This document shows, one piece after another, positions 35,145 to 44,338 of a stretch of 64,000 bases of DNA. Positions within the stretch are counted from its first letter, which is position 1, and each line of letters opens with the position of its first letter. The stretch lies in assembly GCA_015057635.1 (NCBI GenBank), contig SVEB01000109.1:31907-95906 (forward strand), given 5' to 3'. The translations under genes were made by a program, and so were the position numbers. Under the pieces are notes generated by a model. That model was not told where the DNA came from. It made no database searches and saw only the letters and a list, made by a program, of their open reading frames with translations. The stretch is from Lachnospiraceae bacterium (GTDB lineage Bacteria > Bacillota > Clostridia > Lachnospirales > Lachnospiraceae).

Positions 35145-35177
35145 AAAGGGCAGAGGGATTTGGCTTCTGCCCTTTTT
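35145..35177 (+). terminator. Terminator after the pyrophosphatase gene
   Basis: AAAGGGCAGA pairs with TCTGCCCTTT, followed by further T. The track's extended start for the next gene lies inside it. Confidence 0.85.
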
Positions 35178-35207
35178 TGTAAAGAAAATTACGGAAATGA
35201 GGAAAAA

Positions 35208-36305
35208 ATGAAACATAAAGCAATAAAAATAACTGCAATCGCAGCAGCAGCCGTGGTAGTCACTGTGATCGGATATCTGGCATACCTGATGCTTTCTTAC
35301 AGCCGTATCGAAGATAATCAGACAATAGACATAACACAAAGCGGTGAGAAGGTAAAGGAAAGTGTAAGTACGGAGACAGAGTACAGCATCATGACGTATA
35401 ATATTGGGTTTGGTGCATATTCTGATGATTACAGCTTTTTCATGGATGGAGGAAAGCATTCCAGAGCATTTAGCAAGGAAAGCGTATTAGAAAACACAAA
35501 TGGCTCTATTTCGATTATTCAGAATAAGAATCCGGATTTTGTATTCTTACAGGAAGTAGATTTAGATTCCACCAGAAGCTATCATGTGAATCAGTATGAT
35601 ATGATCTTAGATTCCTTTGACAGCTATTCCACGGCATTCGGCATTAACTTTGACTCTGCTTACCTGTTCTATCCATTTACAGAGCCTCATGGTAAATCAT
35701 TATCAGGGATGGCGACAATCTCGAACATACAAATCGCGTATTCCATTCGTCGTTCTCTTCCGATCTCAGAGAATTTGCATAAATTTTTAGATTTAGACCG
35801 CTGTTATACAATTTCTAAGGTTCCGGTCGCGAATGGAAAATACTTATGTTTATATAATGTACATTTATCTGCTTATACCGATGATATCTCCATTGTGGAG
35901 CAGCAGATTAAGATGTTAGCAAAAGATCTGCAGGCAGATTTAGAAGCCGGCAACTATATTGTGTGCGGAGGGGATTTCAATCAGGATCTGCTTGGAAATT
36001 CTCCGGAGGTATTTGGAACGGATGAAAGCAATGAAAACTGGGCAAGCCCATTCCCGGTTGAATTTCTTCCCGAAGGCTTTGACTTAGCCGTACGAAGACT
36101 TTCTGGGAAAGAACAGTCTGCACTTGCTCCATCCTGCCGTAATGCAGATAAGCCGTATGTAAAGGGAGAAAACTTTATTACGATGGTTGACGGATTTATT
36201 CTTTCCTCTAATGTAGAAATGACGGAGTATCAGGTGGTGGATACAGGATTTGCTTATTCTGATCATAATCCGGTGTATATGAAATTCCGCTTACGAGAGC
36301 AGTAA
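35208..36305 (+). CDS. Membrane-anchored endonuclease/exonuclease/phosphatase family protein
   Basis: The likely 365-aa protein starts at ATG 35208 (GAGG 7 bases upstream); the track start at 35160 is inside a terminator. An N-terminal signal-anchor (about 5-30) puts the catalytic domain outside the membrane. EEP-fold motifs are SIMTYNIGFG, FVFLQEVDLDS, YNVHLSAYTDD, CGGDFNQDLLGN and YSDHNPVYMKF, so the metal and catalytic Asp/His residues are intact. Members cleave nucleic acids or phosphodiester and inositol-phosphate substrates; the real substrate here is unknown. Its own terminator follows. Confidence 0.9.
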   Translation: MKHKAIKITAIAAAAVVVTVIGYLAYLMLSYSRIEDNQTIDITQSGEKVKESVSTETEYSIMTYNIGFGAYSDDYSFFMDGGKHSRAFSKESVLENTNGSISIIQNKNPDFVFLQEVDLDSTRSYHVNQYDMILDSFDSYSTAFGINFDSAYLFYPFTEPHGKSLSGMATISNIQIAYSIRRSLPISENLHKFLDLDRCYTISKVPVANGKYLCLYNVHLSAYTDDISIVEQQIKMLAKDLQADLEAGNYIVCGGDFNQDLLGNSPEVFGTDESNENWASPFPVEFLPEGFDLAVRRLSGKEQSALAPSCRNADKPYVKGENFITMVDGFILSSNVEMTEYQVVDTGFAYSDHNPVYMKFRLREQ

Positions 36306-36365
36306 GACTTTAAAAGCAAACATAATGAAAAGGAAAGAGTGATTAAAAAACTCTTTTAAAAGAGA

Positions 36366-36406
36366 AAAAGGCATCCTGCATAGCTTTATGGCAGGATGCC
36401 TTTTTC
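36366..36406 (+). terminator. Strong terminator after the EEP gene
   Basis: A stem of about 13 bp (AAAGGCATCCTGC with GCAGGATGCCTTT), followed by T-rich sequence. Confidence 0.95.
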
Positions 36407-36495
36407 TAGGTACCTTTCTAGTTTTTTGGGAAAGCGGAACCATTGAGACCGGAATGGGAAAATTTATATAAAGACATCATTTTTTCATAAGTTTA

Positions 36496-36504
36496 TGGTA
36501 TACT
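36496..36504 (+). promoter_or_regulatory. Extended -10 promoter for the 78-aa gene
   Basis: TGGTATACT lies 45 bases upstream of the start; the -35 region is T-rich and weak. Confidence 0.6.
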
Positions 36505-36549
36505 ATCGAGTGGTAAGAAAAGAATGTACTGAGGAAAGGGGTAAGGGCA

Positions 36550-36786
36550 ATGCGTGAGATGGAATTTAAGATGGAACGCCATGGACTGATTAAAGTAGGA
36601 GATCATGTACAGATCCGAGAATCGCAGCTCCCGAATGCCATTTACTATTATGTAATTGAACCGGCTGTGGCGATGTCAGGAAATATACCATTTCGTGAGA
36701 GGTTAAAACACCTGGAAGGCGATGTGAGCGATATTAAGGAAACAGACCGCGGATACTATGTAACCGTGCAGTTTGATGAAGAGTAA
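36550..36786 (+). CDS. Small conserved-looking protein, 78 aa
   Basis: The family is unknown to me. The sequence begins MREMEFKMERHG and continues with a beta-rich core (LIKVGDHVQIRESQLPNAIYY). It ends DRGYYVTVQFDEE, with no membrane segment or signal. It has its own extended -10 promoter, a GAGGAAAGGGG ribosome binding site region and a terminator, so it is very likely expressed as a single gene. A start at the second Met (36559) is possible. Position gives no functional hint apart from preceding the pilus locus. Confidence 0.75.
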   Translation: MREMEFKMERHGLIKVGDHVQIRESQLPNAIYYYVIEPAVAMSGNIPFRERLKHLEGDVSDIKETDRGYYVTVQFDEE

Positions 36787-36912
36787 AGAAAAGATAATTG
36801 AAATTATTGCATTTTATGGATAAATATAGTAGTATATGCGTATAGGAAATTAGTACTATAAGACATTGAAAAATTAAGAAGCAAAATTGCAATATTTCAA
36901 AGTAGTAAAATG

Positions 36913-36953
36913 AGAAGAAGATCAGATGAGTATCATCTTCTTCTTTTTCTTTT
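36913..36953 (+). terminator. Terminator after the 78-aa gene
   Basis: AGAAGAAGAT pairs with ATCTTCTTCT around a 12-base loop, followed by TTTTCTTTT. The 125 bases between the gene and this hairpin are A/T-rich and otherwise empty. Confidence 0.8.
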
Positions 36954-37054
36954 AACTAAGAAAGTCGTTTTTTGGGAAAATGAAGAATTTATTGTTATAA
37001 AAGCGATATAAACTATATAAATAGCCTAAAAATGATAAATAATGTAAATAAATG

Positions 37055-37082
37055 TTGAAAAATATTAGGAGTATGATAAAAT
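37055..37082 (+). promoter_or_regulatory. Promoter of the type IV pilus locus
   Basis: TTGAAA, 16-base spacer, TAAAAT, about 40 bases before pilB. Confidence 0.65.
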
Positions 37083-37120
37083 ATAGGTAAAAATACCCAA
37101 CAAAAGAGGCGAGGTAAGAA

Positions 37121-38869
37121 ATGCTAAGTTCAGCAACTATATCGAATTCAGCGTATCTGAATCGAAAGAAAAAGCGTCTTGGAGATATGCTGATTGAGGA
37201 AAATGTCATTACCTCCGAGCAGTTAGACGAAGCGCTGAAAAAACAAAAGATTGAAAAAAAGAAACTTGGTACGATCTTAATTGAGATGGGATTCACAAAG
37301 GAAAAAGATATTGCGGTTGCGATTCAAAAACAGCTGGGACTGGATTTTGTTGTGCTTGCCGGACTGAGGATTCGGGAAGACATTCTAAGACTGATATCGG
37401 ACAGCAGTATTTTAAAGAAGCATGTGATGATGCCATTTGCCTTTCGGGAAGATCAGAGCAATACTTTGTATGTAGCCATGTCAGATCCGCTTGACTATAT
37501 TGCACAGGATGATATGGCGATCATTACGAATATGGAGATACAGCCGGTAGTAGCTACCATGACGGACATCTTAGCGACGATAGACCGTTATTACGGAAGT
37601 GCGGAAGCACAGGCGGTAGCAGAGCAGTATACAAGAGAACGGGAAACACAGAATAAAACAGAAGAGACAGTGGCAGAGGTGGACAGCAATGCGCCGATTG
37701 TCAAACTGGTCCGCACCATTATTGAGCAGGCTGTAAGACAGCGGGCAAGTGATATACATATAGAACCATTGGAAACAAGAATACGGGTACGGTATCGCGT
37801 GGATGGCGTGCTGTTAGAGATCGGCTCCTATCCGATCGATATGCTGGCAGCGATCACGACTCGTGTAAAAATCATTGGCGGCATGGATATAGCGGAAAAA
37901 AGAAGACCGCAGGATGGCCGCATCACGCAGATCGTAGACCGCATGGAATACGATGTGCGAGTATCCGCTCTTCCAACCGTGTTCGGAGAGAAAATCGTTA
38001 TGCGACTTACTTCCAAGATGACTTTGTCAAGGGATAAGAAGTTGTTAGGATTTTCGGATGAGGAGTTAATGAAATTCGATAAGATGCTTGCAAATCCGCA
38101 TGGCATTATATTAGTAACCGGACCGACCGGAAGCGGCAAGTCGACTACGCTTTACACTGCAGTCAGTGAGTTGAACACATCGGAGGTAAATATCATTACC
38201 GTTGAGGATCCGGTGGAAGCCAATATTGACGGAGTGAATCAGGTACAGGTAAACCCCAAAGCCGATCTAACATTTGCATCGGCGCTGCGGTCCATCCTGC
38301 GTCAGGATCCGGATATCATTATGATCGGAGAAATCCGAGATGTGGAGACGGCAAGCATAGCGGTTACCGCATCCATCACCGGTCATTTAGTTGTAAGCAC
38401 AGTACATACAAATAGTGCAGCAAGCACCATCACTCGGCTGGTGGATATGGGAATCGAGCCGTATCTGTTGGCGGACTCCGTGGTGGGGGTTATCGCACAG
38501 CGCCTTGTAAGAAGGCTATGTCACTGCAAGACATGCAGAAAGGCAGATACATTGGAAAAACAGCTTCTCGGCATTCCCGATGAAGAGGATATTACGATTT
38601 ATGAGCCAAGAGGATGTACAGAGTGCAACGATACCGGCTATAAAGGAAGAATCGGTGTATATGAGATCATGCCGGTTACAAATGAACTAAAGCGCAAGAT
38701 CACAAAAAATGCTTCTATTGAGGAAATAGAAGAAACAGCGCTTTTAGAAGGAATGCAGACACTTAAGATGAGTGCCGCCAGATATGTATTGGAAGGAGTC
38801 ACATCCATCAAAGAGCTTCGCAAGATTGTGTATGCAAATGATGAGGACGTACAGAAAGGCAGAGTATGA
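37121..38869 (+). CDS. pilB: Type IV pilus extension ATPase PilB (GspE family)
   Basis: The 582-aa cytosolic ATPase powers pilus assembly. The N-terminal MshEN/GspE-N domain contains RLGDMLIEENVITSEQLDEA and LGTILIEMGF. Walker A is VTGPTGSGKSTT (about 330), Walker B is DPDIIMIGEIRD and the His box is TGHLVVSTVHTNSA. A zinc tetracysteine module (CHCKTCRK and CTECNDTG) follows. The start is ATG 37121 (GAGGCGAGGTAAG upstream). Its stop overlaps pilT by 4 bases (ATGA). It opens the pilus gene cluster. Confidence 0.96.
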   Translation: MLSSATISNSAYLNRKKKRLGDMLIEENVITSEQLDEALKKQKIEKKKLGTILIEMGFTKEKDIAVAIQKQLGLDFVVLAGLRIREDILRLISDSSILKKHVMMPFAFREDQSNTLYVAMSDPLDYIAQDDMAIITNMEIQPVVATMTDILATIDRYYGSAEAQAVAEQYTRERETQNKTEETVAEVDSNAPIVKLVRTIIEQAVRQRASDIHIEPLETRIRVRYRVDGVLLEIGSYPIDMLAAITTRVKIIGGMDIAEKRRPQDGRITQIVDRMEYDVRVSALPTVFGEKIVMRLTSKMTLSRDKKLLGFSDEELMKFDKMLANPHGIILVTGPTGSGKSTTLYTAVSELNTSEVNIITVEDPVEANIDGVNQVQVNPKADLTFASALRSILRQDPDIIMIGEIRDVETASIAVTASITGHLVVSTVHTNSAASTITRLVDMGIEPYLLADSVVGVIAQRLVRRLCHCKTCRKADTLEKQLLGIPDEEDITIYEPRGCTECNDTGYKGRIGVYEIMPVTNELKRKITKNASIEEIEETALLEGMQTLKMSAARYVLEGVTSIKELRKIVYANDEDVQKGRV

Positions 38870-39921
38870 TTACAATAGATGAATTGCTTCGAATTGCAAA
38901 AGAGAGAAAAGCATCGGATCTTCATATTACGGTGGGAATCCCGCCGAAAATCCGTGTAAATGGTGAACTGATTGGATTAGAGCTTCCGAAGGTACTGCCA
39001 CGGGATGCGGAAGAGATGATAGCACCTTTATTTACAGAAAGAGCAAGAGCGATATTTGAAGAAAAGGGAGAAGTCGATTTCGCCTATGCGATACCGGGGG
39101 TTGGAAGGTATCGTGTCAACGTGTTTCGGCAGCGTGGTTCCTATGCGTTAGTCATCCGTCTTGTGGGTACGATCATTCCCACACCGGAGGAGCTTGGCAT
39201 ACCGGAGAGAGTGCTTGACTTAGTGGATAAGAAGAGAGGACTGATCTTAGTTACAGGACCGACCGGAAGCGGTAAGTCCACAACACTTGCGACGCTCATT
39301 GACTTAATTAACTCCAAACACAACTTACATATTATTACGTTAGAAGATCCAATCGAGTATCTGCATAATCACAGACATTCCGTCGTAAATCAGAGGGAGA
39401 TCGGTATTGACTCCATGAGCTATGCAGGCGCATTGCGAGCAGCGCTTCGAGAAGATCCGGATGTAATTTTAGTCGGGGAAATGCGAGATCTAGACACCAT
39501 TTCCATAGCGATCACCGCAGCGGAGACCGGGCATCTTGTATTATCCACCCTACATACAACAGGGGCAGCCAATACGATCAACCGTGTGATTGACGTATTT
39601 CCGCCTCACCAGTAGCAGCAGATCCGCATTCAGTTAGCCTCGGTATTAGAAGCTGTGATCTCACAGCAGCTGATTCCAACTCAGGAAGGAAGAGGACGAG
39701 TGGCGGCATTTGAAGTGCTGTTTGCCAATATGGCGATCCGAAACCTGATCCGTGAGTCCAAGACCCATCAGATCGATGCGATGATTCAGACCAATAAGCG
39801 TCTGGGCATGCAGACCATGGATGATGCGATCTACGATTTATATTTAAAGCAGAGAATTGATGCAGAACGGGCACTGCAATATGCTCAGGATACCGTGTCC
39901 CTGCAGAACAAGCTGTTTTAG
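38866..39921 (+). pseudogene. pilT: Twitching ATPase pilT interrupted by in-frame TAG
   Basis: Read through, the frame encodes 351 residues of a normal PilT retraction ATPase: an N-terminal PAS-like part, Walker A VTGPTGSGKSTT (about 130), Walker B DPDVILVGEMRD, His box TGHLVLSTLHTTGA and the C-terminal ISQQLIPTQEGRGRVA. At 39613-39615 the codon after FPPHQ is TAG, where PilT proteins read a string of glutamines (PHQQQQIR), so one C to T change of CAG explains it. The rest of the frame is intact to 39921. The truncated 249-aa product would lack the C-terminal helices. The choices are a recent nonsense mutation, a sequencing error or read-through. pilC follows 15 bases later. Confidence 0.93.
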
Positions 39922-39936
39922 GAAGGAGGATGGGAA

Positions 39937-41151
39937 ATGGCGGATTTTGCTTATATAGCCATTGCAAAAGACGGCAGAGAGAAAAAAGGTTCCATGACAG
40001 CGGTGGATGAAGCCAAGGTAAGGGCAGTCCTTCGAAATGACGGATATATTCCGATTCAGGTTACCGAGCAGAATATGCTCACAAAGGATATCAATATATC
40101 CATCGGAAAGCCGGTCAAGCCAAGAGAGCTTAGCATATTTTGTCGTCAGTTCACCAGTATCTTAAATGCCGGAGTGACGATTGTGAATGCGTTAGAGATG
40201 TTAGCCAGTCAGACCGAGAATAAGATTTTTGAACGGGCGATCTTAGATACCAAAATTGCCGTAGAAAAAGGAGAAACATTAGCGAGCGGCATGCGTGCCA
40301 ACCCAAAAGTTTTCCCCTCCATCCTGATCAACTTAGTAGAGGCAGGAGAGGCGAGCGGAAGCTTAGATCATGCATTTTCCAGAATGGCAGTGCATTTTGA
40401 AAAGGATGCCAAGCTAAAGTCTTTATTAAAGAAAGCCATGATCTATCCGATCGTATTGATCTTTGTGGCAATCATTGTAGTCATTATCATGTCTGTGGTC
40501 GTAATCCCACAGTTCGTATCCATGTTTGAAAGTATGGGGACAGAGCTTCCGTTTACAACCCGAATGGTTGTGGTCATGAGTGATTTCTTTATTGCAAAAT
40601 GGTATGCGGTTTTAATAGTAGCGGTTGCTGCATTTGCCATTATTAAGGCAGTAGGGGCAACCGATGCCGGAAAGCATCTGTATGGCAAGATGAAAATCTC
40701 GATGCCGGTATTTGGAAAGATGGCAGTAAAAAGCGCGAGCGCAAGTTTTGCAAGAACCATGAGTACGTTAGTAAGTTCCGGTATCTCGATTACGCAAGCA
40801 CTCGATATCACTTCTAGGTCTATGAGCAATATTTTATTTCAGGATGCCTTAAGAAAGGCAAGGGAAGAAGCGGAAGTGGGTGTCGCAATCTCCGAACCGA
40901 TCAAGGAGTGTGGATTATTCCCGCCAATGGTGCATCAGATGCTAAAGATTGGGGAAGAGACCGGTAATATTGAAGGAATGCTTGATAAAGTGGCGGAATA
41001 TTACGAGGATGAAGTGGAAATTCAGACTCAGGGACTGACCACAGCTCTGGAACCTGCCATTATACTGATAATGGCAGTAATCGTCGGTTTTATCGTATTG
41101 GCGATCTATCAGCCGATGATCAGCATGTATAGCGGACTGGATCAGTTGTAA
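39937..41151 (+). CDS. pilC: Type IV pilus inner-membrane platform protein PilC (GspF)
   Basis: The 404-aa platform protein consists of two repeated GspF domains with three or four helices (near 170-195, 215-235 and 370-395). Motifs are FCRQFTSILNAGVTIVNALEM in the first domain and FARTMSTLVSSGISITQALD in the second, with ending GLTTALEPAIILIMAVIVG. AAGGAGGATGGGAA precedes ATG 39937. It couples PilB/PilT motion to pilin insertion or removal. Complete. Confidence 0.96.
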   Translation: MADFAYIAIAKDGREKKGSMTAVDEAKVRAVLRNDGYIPIQVTEQNMLTKDINISIGKPVKPRELSIFCRQFTSILNAGVTIVNALEMLASQTENKIFERAILDTKIAVEKGETLASGMRANPKVFPSILINLVEAGEASGSLDHAFSRMAVHFEKDAKLKSLLKKAMIYPIVLIFVAIIVVIIMSVVVIPQFVSMFESMGTELPFTTRMVVVMSDFFIAKWYAVLIVAVAAFAIIKAVGATDAGKHLYGKMKISMPVFGKMAVKSASASFARTMSTLVSSGISITQALDITSRSMSNILFQDALRKAREEAEVGVAISEPIKECGLFPPMVHQMLKIGEETGNIEGMLDKVAEYYEDEVEIQTQGLTTALEPAIILIMAVIVGFIVLAIYQPMISMYSGLDQL

Positions 41152-41177
41152 AGCTGGTAGGTTCAGCTGAATGAAAA

Positions 41178-41196
41178 AAGCTGTCAGTGACAGCTT
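41178..41196. other. Perfect palindrome upstream of the major pilin gene
   Basis: AAGCTGTCAGTGACAGCTT forms a tight hairpin 27 bases after pilC. There is no T-run. It may protect the 3' end of the pilBTC transcript or bind a regulator. No convincing promoter was found in the following 100 bases. Confidence 0.5.
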
Positions 41197-41298
41197 AGGG
41201 GAACGATTAATAATCTTCGTCGCGGCTCTGGGAAAGGGAAGGGGCGGATGGAGATGATTAATACATAAAATTAATGAATATAAGGAAAGGTGAATAGT

Positions 41299-41739
41299 AT
41301 GAGAAAAAACTTAATGGAAAAAAGAAAAAAAGACAATAAAGGGTTTTCATTGGTGGAATTAATTGTAGTTGTTTTAATTATTGCGATTATTTCTGTATCA
41401 TTAGCACCACAGGTAATGAAATGGGTGGGAACATCTAAAACAAATGTAGATGATAATAATGCTGCAACTATAAAGTCTGCAGTTTCAATAGCTGTAGCTG
41501 AATTTATGTCTACAAGCACAGAGAATCCTAAAGCAACATTTATAGTAAATGGAACAACGTTAAGTGGAGAAAGTAATCTTGGCAAAGCACATGAACAGAT
41601 TGTAACAGTGATGAATGGAGAATGGCCAAAGACAAAAAATGATGATAAGGGATTTACCGTTACTATTACTGATAAAGGACAAGTAATAGTAAGTCATGGT
41701 GTTGCTGAAACAGAAGACCGGAATCCTAATATAAAATAG
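41299..41739 (+). CDS. pilA: Major type IV pilin (prepilin)
   Basis: The 146-aa prepilin starts at ATG 41299, 8 bases after GGAAAGG; GTG 41290 in the track is less likely. A basic 15-residue leader ends in KDNKG, and cleavage before FSLVELIVVVLIIAII exposes the usual Phe1 and Glu5. The mature pilin of about 131 residues has one N-terminal helix and a small beta-rich domain without cysteines. Its base composition is visibly richer in A/T than its neighbours, consistent with either relaxed or horizontally exchanged surface-protein sequence. It is placed between pilC and pilD. Confidence 0.93.
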   Translation: MRKNLMEKRKKDNKGFSLVELIVVVLIIAIISVSLAPQVMKWVGTSKTNVDDNNAATIKSAVSIAVAEFMSTSTENPKATFIVNGTTLSGESNLGKAHEQIVTVMNGEWPKTKNDDKGFTVTITDKGQVIVSHGVAETEDRNPNIK

Positions 41740-41762
41740 TTGAAGGGTATTTAGTATAGGTG

Positions 41763-42509
41763 ATGGTAGTATATCTTATGATTTTCCTTTACGGTATTAT
41801 CATCGGCAGTTTCCTCAACGTCTGTATCTACCGTATCCCCAAGAAAGAGAATATTGTGACCACCCGCTCTCACTGTATGGCCTGTGGCTATCAGTTAAAG
41901 TGGTATGATCTGATTCCGATATTCTCTTTTGTAATCCTGCGGGGCAGATGCAGAAAATGCGGGGAGAAAGTGTCGATTCAATACCCGCTTATTGAACTGG
42001 CGAACGGGGTGCTGTGGGTTTTAACCTTCGCATTCTGTGGTTTCCAGATAGAGACGATTCTCTATTGTCTTATGATATCAGGACTTTTAGTCCTGAGCGT
42101 CATTGACGCCAGAACATTTGAAATTCCATTTGGCATTAATGTGTATCTTCTTGTGTTGGGGGGGATCCGGGAGATTGTATCCGGATGTACGTTAATATCC
42201 TTGCTTATGGATTTATTCCTGGTTAGCGGATTTTTAATGCTTCTTTATATCCTCACTAAAAGAAAAGGCATTGGTGGCGGGGATATCAAGCTTATGTTCG
42301 CAGCAGGAGCCTTGTTAGGCTGGAAGTTAACCGTGTTAGCTTTATTTTTCGGATGTCTGTATGGATCAGTTATTCATATTTTTCGTATGAAATGCATGCA
42401 TGCCGGAAGAGTATTAGCGATGGGGCCATACCTTTCTATGGGAATGGTAACAGCGGCATGGTTTGGAAATACCATTATAAGCTGGTATCTTCAATTTTTT
42501 ATCATATAA
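41763..42509 (+). CDS. pilD: Prepilin peptidase / N-methyltransferase
   Basis: The 248-aa membrane aspartyl protease cleaves prepilin leaders and methylates the new N-terminus. The cytosolic zinc loop carries two CxxC pairs (CMACGYQ and CRKCGEK). The catalytic aspartates lie in SVIDARTFEIP and GGGDIKLMF. About seven hydrophobic segments are seen. The track starts at GTG 41760; ATG 41763 follows at once and is preferred. A terminator lies directly after, so pilA-pilD may be a transcription unit. Confidence 0.95.
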   Translation: MVVYLMIFLYGIIIGSFLNVCIYRIPKKENIVTTRSHCMACGYQLKWYDLIPIFSFVILRGRCRKCGEKVSIQYPLIELANGVLWVLTFAFCGFQIETILYCLMISGLLVLSVIDARTFEIPFGINVYLLVLGGIREIVSGCTLISLLMDLFLVSGFLMLLYILTKRKGIGGGDIKLMFAAGALLGWKLTVLALFFGCLYGSVIHIFRMKCMHAGRVLAMGPYLSMGMVTAAWFGNTIISWYLQFFII

Positions 42510-42542
42510 GGCATTCATTCCAAGCAATGAGTGCCTTTTATA
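42508..42542 (+). terminator. Terminator after pilD
   Basis: AAGGCATTCATT pairs with AATGAGTGCCTT (one G-U) over 12 bp, followed by TTATA. The T-run is short. Confidence 0.7.
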
Positions 42543-42694
42543 AATATAAATACAAAGTACAAGTAAAATTTGAAAAATGATATCCCGGCCTTCCAAAAGT
42601 GCAGGGAGAGAAATAATACGTGGAAAGAAGACATCCATATCTATAAGTTATTACAGAGAAAAGTAATAAGGTTAAAAAACGCAGGAGGAAAACT

Positions 42695-44338
42695 ATGAAG
42701 CGTAAAGTGGTCAGTATTGAGATCGGCGAATTCAAAACCAGGATTTGCGAGTTGCAGAACAATAAAAAACGTCCGACTCTTTTAAAATGTGTTACCATTA
42801 ACACACCGGAGCATATGGTGGAGGACGGATACATCCGTGATAAGACTGGGTTCGCAGATTATCTGAAAGAAGAGCTGGCCCGGGAAGAGATCAGTCACCA
42901 AAACATCATTTTCACAATCAATTCAGGCAAGATTCTAAGCAGGGAAGTCATTATCCCTCTCGTAAAGTCTAAAAATATCCGAAGTGTCGTAGATGCAGAA
43001 GTCAATCAGTACTTCCCTATGGATATATCAGACTATGCAATCCAGTATTCCGTAATTGAACAGCTGCAGGAGCAAAAACAGATGCGCCTTATGGTATATG
43101 CAGCACCAAACAATATGGTACGAAACTATTTTAATTTAGCGGAGCTGCTTGGCGGCACGATAACCGCATTAGATTTCAAAGGAAACGCACTGTACCAGTG
43201 GATTAAGAACAATATTAAAACCAATACCAACTTAGTTCTTCAGGTAAATGAACATAATACATTGGTCACAATCGTGAAAAAGGGAGTTCTGCAGTTACAG
43301 AGAACCGTAAACTATGGAATTGAAAACATGGTATATTCCCTGGCAGAAAACCCATACTGCAGAAATGAAAGTACAGCAGGAATTTATAACATTATTAAGA
43401 AAATTGATCTTTCAAAAGATTTTATATACATAGAGGATGAATCAGTCCTAAGTGAAGAGGAAAAGAAAAGACAGAGCATTCATAAAGATCTGACCGAGAT
43501 GCTTCAGATCTTTATTGGGAATATCACCAGAGTTGTAGAGTATTACAGCAATCGCAATAATCAGAGCTTGGTTGAGGAAGTGACCATATTAGGGCAGGAA
43601 GTACAGTTTCAGGGGTTTGAAAAGGTAGTGCAGAATGCATTTGGCATTACAACCAATATAGTCAGACAGGCGGAGGAAGCAAAAAGCTTTAATAAGGCGG
43701 AACAGGAACCGTGCCTGACAAGCGAGTACATTCCATGTATCGGTGCGCTGTACGCGCCGTTAGATTTTCGAATCGCGCAGGAGGAGAAAAAGGAAGAGCA
43801 GAAAAGTTTTTATAAACAGTACATTGGCTTGACGGCAGCAACCGCTCTCGCATGTGGAGTTCTTATATTCAGCGCAAGAAGTGAGTATAAGGATGCACAG
43901 AAGGCAAACGAGGAGATGAAGGCAGAAATAGCATCGCTCTCCTATCTGGACGAGCTGAAATTTGAGTACGAAGCGAATCAGGCAGCATATGAGGAGTTAA
44001 AAAGTATGCATGATTCTACATACAGCAGCAATGAAAATTTAAATGATCTTATTTCGCAGATGGAGGAGAAATTTCCATCTACAGCTGTTATCACTTCTTT
44101 TAACGCTACATCAGATCAGTTCTCGCTAGGAGTTATTGTGCCGGATAAGAAGACAGCAGAGAAATTTTTATTAGTATTAAAGGAGATATCCTATATAGGA
44201 GAAGTTAATATATCCGGGCTGAGCGAGAGTGAAGGCGGAGAGACAGGTAACAAAGAGGTAAGTTTCTCGATTCAATGTACATATGCAATGCCAGATGGAA
44301 TTCAGGCGGATCAGAATGCAGAGGGGGTAACAGAATGA
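42695..44338 (+). CDS. pilM: PilM-PilN fusion protein
   Basis: The 547-aa protein joins two pilus alignment proteins that are usually separate. Residues 1-360 are PilM-like, an actin-fold ATPase with an N-terminal VVSIEIGEFKTRICEL and an internal VTILGQEVQFQGF. A membrane helix (about 372-390) and coiled region (about 392-440) then lead into a PilN-like periplasmic-type domain with LNDLISQMEEKFPSTAVI. In other species PilM binds the N-terminal tail of PilN, so a fusion makes that contact permanent. AGGAGG precedes ATG 42695. The stop overlaps the pilO start (ATGA). Confidence 0.88.
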   Translation: MKRKVVSIEIGEFKTRICELQNNKKRPTLLKCVTINTPEHMVEDGYIRDKTGFADYLKEELAREEISHQNIIFTINSGKILSREVIIPLVKSKNIRSVVDAEVNQYFPMDISDYAIQYSVIEQLQEQKQMRLMVYAAPNNMVRNYFNLAELLGGTITALDFKGNALYQWIKNNIKTNTNLVLQVNEHNTLVTIVKKGVLQLQRTVNYGIENMVYSLAENPYCRNESTAGIYNIIKKIDLSKDFIYIEDESVLSEEEKKRQSIHKDLTEMLQIFIGNITRVVEYYSNRNNQSLVEEVTILGQEVQFQGFEKVVQNAFGITTNIVRQAEEAKSFNKAEQEPCLTSEYIPCIGALYAPLDFRIAQEEKKEEQKSFYKQYIGLTAATALACGVLIFSARSEYKDAQKANEEMKAEIASLSYLDELKFEYEANQAAYEELKSMHDSTYSSNENLNDLISQMEEKFPSTAVITSFNATSDQFSLGVIVPDKKTAEKFLLVLKEISYIGEVNISGLSESEGGETGNKEVSFSIQCTYAMPDGIQADQNAEGVTE

